Shown in pieces: positions 52,112 to 59,448 of a stretch of 59,448 nucleotides of DNA. The position numbers were made by a program, and so were the translations under genes. The notes under the pieces were generated by a model that ran no database searches, was not told the origin of the DNA, and saw only the letters and a list, made by a program, of their open reading frames with translations. Source of the stretch: a bacterium. GTDB taxonomy: Bacteria > Electryoneota > RPQS01. Within the stretch, counting starts at the first letter, position 1; each line of letters opens with the position of its first letter. Location of the stretch: NCBI GenBank assembly GCA_018812265.1, contig JAHJDG010000148.1:1-59448 (forward strand), written 5' to 3'.

Positions 52112-53254
52112 TCAGCGGCCCTCCTTCCACTTGCGGAAGCTCTTCAGGCTCTCCGCCTGTGCTTCCAGCTCGGGAACGGTGCTCTCGAAGACGTGGGCAA
52201 AGATTTCGTCCACGGAGTTGGCTTTCCACTTCTCGGCTTCGGCAAAGTCCTCGTCCGCTTTTGCTTGAGCCTCGGTCTTGGCGTCCTCTTCGCGAGTCTC
52301 GTCCCATAGACCTTTCGCTTCGAGATATTTTCTCATACGGATCAGCGGATCGCGGGCTTTCCAGAGTTCTTCTTCTTCGGACTCGCGATACTTGGAAGGA
52401 TCATCGGAGGTGGTGTGCGCGCCCATGCGATAGGTCACGCCCTCGATCAGTACCGGGCCGCGACCGGCGCGGGCGTGACTGGCGGCTTCCTGCGTGGCGC
52501 GATAAACCGCGAGAAAATCGTTGCCGTCCACTTGAATGCCGGGCATGCCATAAGCGATGGCCTTCTGAGCGATGGTTTCGGATATCGTTTGCCGGGCGCG
52601 CGGATGGGAAATCGCATATTGATTGTTGTTGCAGAAAAAAATCACCGGGCAATGGAACACGGCCGCCCAGTTGAGCGCTTCGTGAAAATCGCCTTCCGAC
52701 GTTCCGCCGTCGCCGAAATAGGTGATGACGACTTCCTTGCGATTCCGGTAGTTGATGGCATGACCGATCCCCACCGCGTGCAGAAGCTGCGAAGAAATCG
52801 GAACCGAGGTCGGCAGCACGCGCACTCCCGGCGGATAGACGTTGCCGTATTCGCTTCCCGCGAAGTACAGGTACACACGCGAGAGCGGCACACCGCGCAC
52901 CAGCCATGCTCCCAGTTCGCGATAGGCGGGGACCATCCAATCTTCCTTTTCGAGAGTGATGGCGCTGCCCACGGCGCAGGCTTCCTGTCCGAGGCTGGGC
53001 GGCAGCGTGTACAGCCGTCCCTGCCGCTGCAAAGAAACCGCCTTGAGGTCGGCCACGCGCGCCAGCAGCATCATCTTGTAGGCATGGAGTAGCTTCTCGT
53101 CGGAAAGCTCGGGCATCCACTCTCCGCCAACAACCTTTCCGTTCTCATCGAGAATCTCCAGCCGTCGGCCACGGAGGGGATCGAACGCCTCGAAAAGCGA
53201 ACCGGTGGAAGGTTTTGCGCTTCGTCTTGTTGCAGTCTTTTGTTCAGCTGTCAT
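52112..53254 (-). CDS. 2-oxo acid dehydrogenase E1 component, alpha subunit (branched-chain-like)
   Basis: 380 residues. Thiamine-diphosphate motif GDGGTSEGDFHEALNWAAVF ending CNNNQYAIS. HTTSDDPSKYRESEEEELWK and RDPLIRMRKYLEAKGLW are closest in pattern to the branched-chain 2-oxo acid type, with the phosphorylation-loop-like TSDD. It decarboxylates the 2-oxo acid and acylates the lipoyl arm. First gene of the thirteen-gene minus-strand run. A TATTAT box near 53304 (minus strand) could be its -10, but no convincing -35 is visible. Confidence 0.93.
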   Translation of the reverse strand: MTAEQKTATRRSAKPSTGSLFEAFDPLRGRRLEILDENGKVVGGEWMPELSDEKLLHAYKMMLLARVADLKAVSLQRQGRLYTLPPSLGQEACAVGSAITLEKEDWMVPAYRELGAWLVRGVPLSRVYLYFAGSEYGNVYPPGVRVLPTSVPISSQLLHAVGIGHAINYRNRKEVVITYFGDGGTSEGDFHEALNWAAVFHCPVIFFCNNNQYAISHPRARQTISETIAQKAIAYGMPGIQVDGNDFLAVYRATQEAASHARAGRGPVLIEGVTYRMGAHTTSDDPSKYRESEEEELWKARDPLIRMRKYLEAKGLWDETREEDAKTEAQAKADEDFAEAEKWKANSVDEIFAHVFESTVPELEAQAESLKSFRKWKEGR

Positions 53255-53536
53255 TATTCATTAGTCCGTGGTTGTCGCAGTTGCCTGATCCTTCCCATTA
53301 AATATAATACGCCTCAAAGGGGATGTTTCTCCAGAATCCCAGAACAGAATATAAGTATTTGGAATGAATTACAAAAGCTCACATAGGGCCTGTCAGCTCC
53401 AATTCCCGCGAAGATGATGCAGTGATGAAGTTATTTGCTTAAATATCAATGTCATACAGATTGAATGGCGAGATCATGCCTCTCTGTAGGTCGGGGAAGA
53501 CTCGATTCTCGCTTTGCTGGTCAACAAGTTGATTTG
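53255..53536. other. Gap upstream of the dehydrogenase/oxidase run
   Basis: 282 bases, moderately A+T-rich, expected to hold the promoter of the E1 alpha gene. No gene, hairpin or repeat is convincing. Confidence 0.4.
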
Positions 53537-54055
53537 CTATAGGGCGAGTTCCTGCCTCGCCGACTTGTATGCCTTCAGAGTGGTCTCGTCGAAGCAGACG
53601 AAGACAACCCGCTCGATTGCGTCCGTCGAACCGAGGAACGCAGCGACTTCGCGAAGCGCGATTTGGCAGGCGCGCTCGACGGGGAAGCGATAGGCTCCGG
53701 TGCTGATGGAAGGAAAGGCGATGCTGCGGATTCCGTTCTCGACCGCGAGCCGGAGCGAGTTCCGGTAGCAGCTTGCGAGAAGTTCGTCTTCGCCGCGTTT
53801 TCCGTCCTGCCAGACCGGGCCGACAGTGTGGATCACGAATTTCACGGGCAAGTGATAGCCGTTGGTGATCTTGGCTTCGCCGGTCGGGCAACCGTTCAGC
53901 GCGCGGCACTCCGCGAGAAGTTCCGGCCCGGCCGCGCGATGAATCGCTCCGTCCACCCCGCCCCCGCCAAGCAAACTCGTGTTGGCCGCGTTGACGATGG
54001 CGTCCACGGCGAGCTTCGTGATATCGCCGTGGAGGATTTCGATGCTTGTTTCCAT
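53537..54055 (-). CDS. Macro-domain protein (ADP-ribose / O-acetyl-ADP-ribose hydrolase type)
   Basis: 172 residues, the length of single-domain macro proteins. [39 protein letters not shown] and [20 protein letters not shown] are the MacroD/YmdB-type ADP-ribose pocket, including the NAAN and GGGVDxAIHxxAG loops, and [14 protein letters not shown] binds the distal ribose. Such enzymes remove ADP-ribose from proteins or deacetylate O-acetyl-ADP-ribose. No sirtuin or transferase gene is nearby. It ends the minus-strand pair with the exported protein upstream (10-base gap). Confidence 0.92.
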   Translation of the reverse strand: METSIEILHGDITKLAVDAIVNAANTSLLGGGGVDGAIHRAAGPELLAECRALNGCPTGEAKITNGYHLPVKFVIHTVGPVWQDGKRGEDELLASCYRNSLRLAVENGIRSIAFPSISTGAYRFPVERACQIALREVAAFLGSTDAIERVVFVCFDETTLKAYKSARQELAL

Positions 54056-54064
54056 TTTTGTCTC

Positions 54065-55459
54065 TTACCTCAATAAGATTGCCTTCCGTACAAGATGGAA
54101 TCCGTCGCCCGTCATGGCAATGAAATAGACTCCGCTGGCGCAATCTGCACATTGCCAACTCACAGAGTGCTGCCCAATCGCAAACATATCATCGGTAATG
54201 GTTCCGACCTCGCGTCCCAGAATGTCATGCGCACGAATTGTGACTCGCGATGTTCGAGGAATCTCGAACTCCACTCTTGTTACGGCATTAAATGGATTGG
54301 GAAAGCTCGAAAGCAAGATCGATCTTGACACAGGTGTATAGTGTTCATGCTCTGTTCTTAATACTGAAGCGGTTCGGATCACCCAAATATCCTCGGAGTG
54401 TTCTGCAATGGTCGCCTTGTAGCCGGCCATTACAGCTCCTCCTTCCGAATCTAAACACATCCCACGACAATCCTCCTGTTGCGGGGTACCATAAAGTCCA
54501 GACCATATTAAATATCCATTCGGATCGCACGCCGCCAGTAGAAAGCTACCACCCGTGCTACCTCCGAAAAGGATGCTGCCGTCATCTACTTCCACGACAG
54601 AGTAAAAAAAGGCGGGTCCCAGTTGCGGATATGCTCGCGTCCAAAGCGTGTCTCCTGACGAGTCAGTGCGCGCAGCATACGGATTGAAGGTAAATGCATC
54701 TCTGGTTTGAGTACCCGCAACGATAAAGTCCCCATCTGCGGTTTCATTTACAGCATTCAACCGCTCAGCCAAGTTGCCTGCGCCAAAACTGTTGTTCCAT
54801 TGCACTATTCCTTCACCGTCAGTCTTTGCTATGTACGCTTGATAATTCTCCGAGGCAACAGTCAGAAACCCGCCTTCACTCGTGGAAACCACGGCTCCGC
54901 CTTTGTAGATTCCGGGACTTCCGAATGACTGTACCCAAAGGGAGTCTCCATCTGCAGTAAGACATGCCAATCTGAGGTATGAGCTCGGAATAGCATCGCC
55001 TACAATCAACACCGCGATACGTCCGTCAATCCCCTCAGCAATGCTCATTCCGGGCTCACTGTAGGGATCTGAAATGCATGTGGACCATTGTACTTCGCCG
55101 TTGCTGTCCACCTTGGCAAGCGCAACACATGATGGCACATTGCTCTCGCCCGTCAAGATATATCTCCCGTCGGTAGCAGGGAACACAGCTCCTATTCTGT
55201 AGAATGGTGCAATACGATGCAGCCAAAGTTCCTGACCATCGTCATTTAGTCTGAGAAGTAAACCACCATCAGTACTGTCAGGTGCACGCCCCTCCCCTCC
55301 TATCATGAAACCACCATTTGGCACGCGGGCAATACTGTAAGCCGCATCGTTAATCGAACTGGAATATGTGTAGGTCCACAACGTGTCTGGCGGCTGGGGC
55401 TGGGCAATAGCGATCCCGAAGAACATAGTAATGAAGATGACAACAAATGCTGTTCTCAT
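54065..55459 (-). CDS. Secreted propeller-like repeat protein with T9SS sorting domain
   Basis: 464 residues from ATG 55459 (CCGAGGG upstream; earlier Met codons give a basic non-signal extension). Signal peptide MRTAFVVIFITMFFGIAIAQ. Repeats with GGxxxxG cores (NGGFMIGGEG, DGRYILTGES, EGGFLTVASE, DGDFIVAGTQ, DGSILFGGST, GGAVMAGYK) and LWxxxF/Y strands match the protein at 7152-8438. The CTD runs from FPNPFNAVTR to KAILLR. The gene is somewhat richer in A+T than its neighbours. Surface location inferred; activity unknown. Confidence 0.8.
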   Translation of the reverse strand: MRTAFVVIFITMFFGIAIAQPQPPDTLWTYTYSSSINDAAYSIARVPNGGFMIGGEGRAPDSTDGGLLLRLNDDGQELWLHRIAPFYRIGAVFPATDGRYILTGESNVPSCVALAKVDSNGEVQWSTCISDPYSEPGMSIAEGIDGRIAVLIVGDAIPSSYLRLACLTADGDSLWVQSFGSPGIYKGGAVVSTSEGGFLTVASENYQAYIAKTDGEGIVQWNNSFGAGNLAERLNAVNETADGDFIVAGTQTRDAFTFNPYAARTDSSGDTLWTRAYPQLGPAFFYSVVEVDDGSILFGGSTGGSFLLAACDPNGYLIWSGLYGTPQQEDCRGMCLDSEGGAVMAGYKATIAEHSEDIWVIRTASVLRTEHEHYTPVSRSILLSSFPNPFNAVTRVEFEIPRTSRVTIRAHDILGREVGTITDDMFAIGQHSVSWQCADCASGVYFIAMTGDGFHLVRKAILLR

Positions 55460-55500
55460 GGATGCCCTCGGTTTCATCGCCACAAACGAGCTTGGATGGT

Positions 55501-55917
55501 TTACTCCCCCATCACCTGCACGAACACTTTGCGCGTACGGGCGCGGTTGTCGTGGTCAATCACCACGATCTGCTGCCACGTGCCGAGAACGAGCGCGCCC
55601 TCGTGAACGGGAACGGTGATGCCGGGGCCCATCATGGTGGCGCGGATGTGCGAAAAGCCGTTGTCGTCGCCCCATGTTTCGCTGTGGCGGGTGCGCATCG
55701 TGTGGGGCGCGAATTTCTCCAGTTGGTCGCGCATGTCTTCCGTGAGTGCTGGCTCGAACTCGATGGTGGACACTGACGCCGTCGAGCCGACTACGAACAC
55801 GCAGGCCAGACCGGAGCGAATCCCGGCTTCAGTGACGATCCTCTGCACGTGCCCGGTGACGTCGTGGATGTCGGAAAAGCCGCGCGTGCTTACGGAAATG
55901 TATTCGCCGTGGATCAT
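55501..55917 (-). CDS. yjbQ: YjbQ/UPF0047 family protein (secondary thiamine-phosphate synthase)
   Basis: 138 residues, normal for the family. GITVPVHEGALVLGTWQQIV then VIDHDNRARTRKV is the signature, with the conserved HxGxLxLGTWQxI and DxDxxxRxR segments; the N-terminal VTGHVQRIVTEAGIRSG also fits. YjbQ proteins have weak thiamine-phosphate synthase activity in vitro; their true role is open. Stands between an exported protein and a REP-like unit. Confidence 0.93.
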   Translation of the reverse strand: MIHGEYISVSTRGFSDIHDVTGHVQRIVTEAGIRSGLACVFVVGSTASVSTIEFEPALTEDMRDQLEKFAPHTMRTRHSETWGDDNGFSHIRATMMGPGITVPVHEGALVLGTWQQIVVIDHDNRARTRKVFVQVMGE

Positions 55918-55969
55918 GGTGTGTTCCTTCGATTAAAAAGGCGGATGCAATCTCACCCTATATTTCAGA

Positions 55970-55993
55970 GGGCGCGATAAATCGGCCCCTACC
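55970..55993 (-). repeat. GTAG-hairpin (REP-like) unit overlapping a stop codon
   Basis: On the plus strand GGCGCGATAAATCGGCCC followed by CTAC (55989-55992), identical over 23 bases to 36478-36500. Read on the minus strand, the TAG within GTAG is the stop codon of the beta-helix protein gene. Confidence 0.75.
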
Positions 55994-57167
55994 GTTTTGC
56001 AGAAGGACCGCCGGTGAGGCCGATGTGGGAGCGAGTGCCGTCGCGATTGGAGATGGCCGGATCGCCCGCATTCAGCGCCGGAGAACTTTTGTCGAGACGA
56101 AAACTTAATGTATCAGAGAACAGCGGATCGGTGAAAAGGAAACGTGTTGAATCCTGTCCGAGTACGTCTCCCGCCGCGTTGTCCCAGACAATGTTGTGCG
56201 AAACCGTCCATCCGGCGGTGTCGCCTTCCTGATTCCAGAATCCCACGCACGGGCAAACCCACTCCTTCCGCCAGCCGTTGAACGCGGAGATGTTGTTCAC
56301 CATCCGCCCGCGCGTGCCCGCGTTCCAGACGGCCATGCCGCAGTTGCCGTTGCGGGCGGATACATTGTTCTCGGCGATCATCGTGCTTTGCCCCGAGGTA
56401 ATGATCCCCCAGCCGAGATTATCGCAGACGGCATTGTTGCGGGCGATGACGGTAGCCGTGCCGAACGAGCCGATGCCTTTCCAGTAGTTAGAGACGCGAT
56501 TGCGCAGACAAATTGCAGCGGCATCCCAGGTCACGCCGATGCCCGCGCCACGACCCGAATCTATCACGCAGTCGCTAATCACGGCCTGCGCGCCGCGATA
56601 GAGGGCGATTCCGTCCCACGAGTTATTGACAATCGTGCACTGCTCGATGCGGGCGTCGCTGCCTTCGCGGAGCATGATCCCGCCGATGCCGACAATCGTC
56701 GAGTCAATATAGTCGGTGTTGTCGGCGATCAGGCAGCGGCGGATGACGGCGCGTGAGTTCTTCAGCACGATTCCCGCGTCGGTGGCCGCGCCGTCCGGAT
56801 CACGCTTGCCGCCGGTGATCGTCAAATTCTCGATCACCGATCCCTGAGAATTCAGGAGCAGGAGCCCGTAACCCGCTTGCGTAACCAATACGGTCTTCTC
56901 GGCGCTCCGCCCACGCAGCACCAGCCCTTTGGCGTCAATCACGAAGCCGCGCGTAGCTTGAACTCTGGTTTGATGCTCGGCGCAGTTGCCGCAGGTGGCT
57001 TCCACGAACGTCGCGGCGCGCGCAACATACCGCCCGGCGGGTAGAATCAGCGTATCGCCGTCCACCGCCAGATTGATCGCCTCCTGCAGATCGCCCTCGA
57101 CCAGAACCGTCTCAGCAAACGCCCCGCAGAACAGGCTAACCGTCAGGAAAAGCACGAGGAAACCCAT
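55989..57167 (-). CDS. Exported right-handed parallel beta-helix repeat protein
   Basis: 392 residues from ATG 57167, which starts the signal peptide MGFLVLFLTVSLFCGAFA; an ATG at 57206 would add 13 residues. DLQEAINLAVDGDTLILPAG is the typical entry to a NosD/pectate-lyase-like beta-helix. About ten coils follow with (I/V)xx(N/C)xxxxNxxxGI patterns (CTIVNNSWDGIAL, CVIDSGRGAGIGV, NAVCDNLGWGIIT, NVSARNGNCGMAV). It ends SPALNAGDPAISNRDGTRSH, the usual end of such helices, and stops at SAKR with no CTD. The stop codon lies inside a REP-like unit, so the tail may have been lost. Carbohydrate or surface binding is likely; no lyase residues identified. Confidence 0.75.
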   Translation of the reverse strand: MGFLVLFLTVSLFCGAFAETVLVEGDLQEAINLAVDGDTLILPAGRYVARAATFVEATCGNCAEHQTRVQATRGFVIDAKGLVLRGRSAEKTVLVTQAGYGLLLLNSQGSVIENLTITGGKRDPDGAATDAGIVLKNSRAVIRRCLIADNTDYIDSTIVGIGGIMLREGSDARIEQCTIVNNSWDGIALYRGAQAVISDCVIDSGRGAGIGVTWDAAAICLRNRVSNYWKGIGSFGTATVIARNNAVCDNLGWGIITSGQSTMIAENNVSARNGNCGMAVWNAGTRGRMVNNISAFNGWRKEWVCPCVGFWNQEGDTAGWTVSHNIVWDNAAGDVLGQDSTRFLFTDPLFSDTLSFRLDKSSPALNAGDPAISNRDGTRSHIGLTGGPSAKR

Positions 57168-57379
57168 ATGAGGGCCGGAAGTTGGATAAGAATGAAACAT
57201 GCCCATAAGGTACGAGTCCGGGCGGTGAAATTCAAGCGACCCGCTTCAGCTCTTCCTCCTCTTTCGCCCTTTCTTCCTCCGGCCCCTTGCTTTTGCTGGC
57301 ATTAGGCGGTAAATTAGTTTTATGTGATGAAATGGGTCAGTGCTGCATTACCACCGCAAGCTGAGAAGGAGAAACCACC

Positions 57380-59448
57380 GTGCACACTGTGATGAAGGTT
57401 GTTGTTCTGCTTTCGATTGCACTCATGATGGCGCTGGGGGTTCAAGCGGAGGAGTACCGCCACCACAGCCTGGTGAAGGTCATGCCGGGATCGGAGGCCC
57501 GGCTGCAGGAATTCTACAAAATCGCCTCGCGTCTGGACGTCGTTCCCGGCGAAACCCGCGAAGAACCCTACGTGGTCGCGCTGCCCGAAGACCTCGTGCT
57601 GCTGAGCCGGTTCGGTTTTCCCTACATAGTCTTGCACGAAAACATCGAGCTATTCTACGCGTCGCGGATGAACCTGCCGCTGGAGACCGACAGTCTGGGC
57701 GGGTATCATACGTACCATGACATCATGATGTACATGGACTCGCTGGAAACGATTGACACGCACAACATCATCGCTCCCCGCTGGAGCATCGGGCAGAGCA
57801 TCGAAGGTCGTGACATCTGGGTGACGAAGATCTCCGACAACCCGACCGCGGACGAGGATGAGCCGGAGGTGTTCTACAACGCGATGGTCCACGCCCGCGA
57901 ACCGGCCGGCATGGAAGCCGTACTCTACATGATGCGCTATCTGGTAACCAACTACGGAACCAATCCCACGGTTACCAACCTTGTCAACACGCGCGAACTC
58001 TATTTTCTGCCGTGCGCGAATCCCGACGGCTACGAATACAACCGGCAGACCAATCCCAACGGCGGCGGCATGTGGCGCAAGAACCGCCGCGACGGCATCG
58101 GAATTGATCTCAACCGCAACTTCGACGCGGCCTGGGGCTTGGACAATGACGGTTCCACCTCCTATGCTACGTCCGGAAACTACACCTATCGCGGCCCGTC
58201 GGCATTTTCCGAAATCGAAACGCAGGTCTATCGGGATTTCGTGAATTCCCGTCAGTTTGCCTGCGGAATTGACTACCACTGCTATTCGAATGTCATTCTC
58301 TATCCGTGGGGCACAGTCTATTACGACGGCGACGGACTCTGTGAAGACAATGCCGCCTATGAGATGATCACCGACTCGATGCAATACTTCATTCAGCAAG
58401 TCAACGGTGTTATCTATCAGACGGGGACGGTGTGGCAACGTCTTGGCTACAACGTGAACGGCGGCAGTTTTGACTGGGAATACGGCGAGCAAATACGACA
58501 CTGGAAGATGATGAGCGTGACGACCGAAGTCGGCAGCGCCGCCGACGGTTTCTGGCCGCCGCAGAATCGCATCTACCCGCTGATCACGGAGAATCTTCCC
58601 GCGAATCTGTTCATGGCCCGCATCGCCGATCAGTTCCAGCCGCCGACCTATGCCGCTTCCCGCATCGGACACTGCCAGAGCGAGTGGAACGGCGATGCCG
58701 ACGGTGTGACCGAGCCGGGTGAAGGCTTGGAACTCTTGGTCACGCTCAAGAATCTGGGCCGCTGGACGCTCTCGAATCTGCACGGACAGCTCACGACCGC
58801 TGATCCGTACGCTATCGTGGTGGACGGCGAGGCCGACTGGACGATCTTGAATCCCATCGCCACGGGTGAAAACACCGCCGAATTCCAAGTCTCCGTTTTG
58901 GGAACCTGTCCGCCCGAGCACCAGATTCCCGTCTCGCTGCGTCTGACCGCGACCGGTGGATTCGATACGACGTTGACGTTCAACGTAACGGTCGGCCGCA
59001 GCATGTTCGACGACAACGTGGAAGGCGGAACGAACGGCTGGACAACCGGCGGACTCGGCAACCTCTGGCACATCTCGACCGCCCGTTCGCAGTCTCCAAC
59101 CCACAGTTGGTTCTGCGGCACCGACGGCGGAACGTACTCTGCCAGCATGGGTTGCTGGCTGCAATCACCCACGTTCATCGTCGGACCGGGCGAACAGCTT
59201 GAGTACGATCAGTGGTACGACATCGAGTCCGGCTACGATGTCGGCTATCTCGAAGTCAATCGCGGTTTCGGGTGGATTCAGCTCGGTCTACCCACCACCG
59301 GATCATCCGGTAGTTGGCAGCACGTCACGCACGATCTGGGCGCTACCTGCGCCGGAACTGCCGTGCAGGTTCGCTTCCGCTTCGTGACTGATGGTGCCGA
59401 CAATCGCGAAGGCTGGTACGTGGACAATATTCAGGTCGGTCCCGCTCC
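57380..59448 (+). CDS. Secreted M14 zinc carboxypeptidase (3' partial)
   Basis: Runs off the window; 689 residues visible. Start GTG 57380 has AGAAGGAG 8 bases upstream (alternative ATG 57392). Signal peptide MKVVVLLSIALMMALGVQA. A short pro-region precedes the peptidase domain, which begins near GYHTYHDIMMYMDSL (about 115). NAMVHAREPAGMEAVLYM has the HxxE zinc pair, DYHCYSNVILYPWG the third ligand His, NPDGYEYNR and RKNRRDGIGIDLNRNF the substrate-binding Arg/Asn, and MSVTTEVGSAADGFWPP the catalytic Glu. This is the carboxypeptidase T branch, which trims C-terminal residues from peptides. Ig-like and jelly-roll domains follow from about 430 on; a CTD probably lies beyond the window. Confidence 0.92.
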   Translation, partial: MHTVMKVVVLLSIALMMALGVQAEEYRHHSLVKVMPGSEARLQEFYKIASRLDVVPGETREEPYVVALPEDLVLLSRFGFPYIVLHENIELFYASRMNLPLETDSLGGYHTYHDIMMYMDSLETIDTHNIIAPRWSIGQSIEGRDIWVTKISDNPTADEDEPEVFYNAMVHAREPAGMEAVLYMMRYLVTNYGTNPTVTNLVNTRELYFLPCANPDGYEYNRQTNPNGGGMWRKNRRDGIGIDLNRNFDAAWGLDNDGSTSYATSGNYTYRGPSAFSEIETQVYRDFVNSRQFACGIDYHCYSNVILYPWGTVYYDGDGLCEDNAAYEMITDSMQYFIQQVNGVIYQTGTVWQRLGYNVNGGSFDWEYGEQIRHWKMMSVTTEVGSAADGFWPPQNRIYPLITENLPANLFMARIADQFQPPTYAASRIGHCQSEWNGDADGVTEPGEGLELLVTLKNLGRWTLSNLHGQLTTADPYAIVVDGEADWTILNPIATGENTAEFQVSVLGTCPPEHQIPVSLRLTATGGFDTTLTFNVTVGRSMFDDNVEGGTNGWTTGGLGNLWHISTARSQSPTHSWFCGTDGGTYSASMGCWLQSPTFIVGPGEQLEYDQWYDIESGYDVGYLEVNRGFGWIQLGLPTTGSSGSWQHVTHDLGATCAGTAVQVRFRFVTDGADNREGWYVDNIQVGPA

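Noticed and set aside
1-59448. tRNA, rRNA, transposase or integrase genes
   Set aside because: None recognised on either strand by reading; a covariance-model search would settle small RNAs.

Overview
The window is about 59 kb of a GC-rich bacterial genome, with a partial gene at each end. No rRNA, tRNA, CRISPR array or transposase gene was found. Ten intact secreted proteins end in the same tail: a PNPFN motif, about 60 residues of beta-sandwich, then SG(V/I/L)Y and a K-L/M-L-L-K/R terminus. This is the type A C-terminal sorting domain (CTD) of the type IX secretion system (T9SS). With a cbb3 oxidase whose CcoN and CcoO are fused, this points to the FCB group, probably one of its candidate phyla (Electryoneota, KSB1 or Zixibacteria type). 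The taxonomic call is inference; no marker gene is present.

Layout. 1-4.3 kb: alkaline phosphatase end (CTD), a family 9 glycosyltransferase and a secreted peptide-N-glycosidase F relative (CTD). 4.4-8.4 kb: a TM-helix mechanosensitive-channel protein, endonuclease III and an exported propeller-like protein. 8.5-14.2 kb: two large CTD proteins on the minus strand. 14.3-21.9 kb: an Abi-alpha family gene, a radical SAM protein, a homocysteine methyltransferase with a lipoprotein, a histone-H1-like/SWIB protein with a clear promoter, a GNAT acetyltransferase and a PabB-PabC fusion. 22.6-34.5 kb: a plus-strand block of exported proteins including three related GEVED-domain proteins. 34.6-37.7 kb: endonuclease IV, a repeat-rich stretch and an A+T-rich cassette with one unrecognised gene. 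37.8-39.2 kb: an aldehyde dehydrogenase.

39.4-53.3 kb is the metabolic core: thirteen tightly packed minus-strand genes. In order of transcription they encode a 2-oxo acid dehydrogenase complex (E1 alpha, E1 beta, E2, E3), a lipoate ligase-like protein, the copper ATPase CcoI, CcoS, fused CcoNO, CcoQ, CcoP, CcoG, a FixH-like protein and a TauE/SafE-type membrane protein. Together they could oxidise 2-oxo acids, load the lipoyl cofactor on E2, and build the high-affinity terminal oxidase that takes the electrons. 53.5-59.4 kb returns to a macro-domain protein, exported proteins, YjbQ and a partial M14 carboxypeptidase.

The spaces between genes are full of short hairpin repeats. One group consists of a GTAG tetranucleotide followed by a hairpin, which is the architecture of REP elements. 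Two decayed CTD gene ends and a duplicated aldehyde dehydrogenase 3' end mark places where genes were cut or cassettes inserted.
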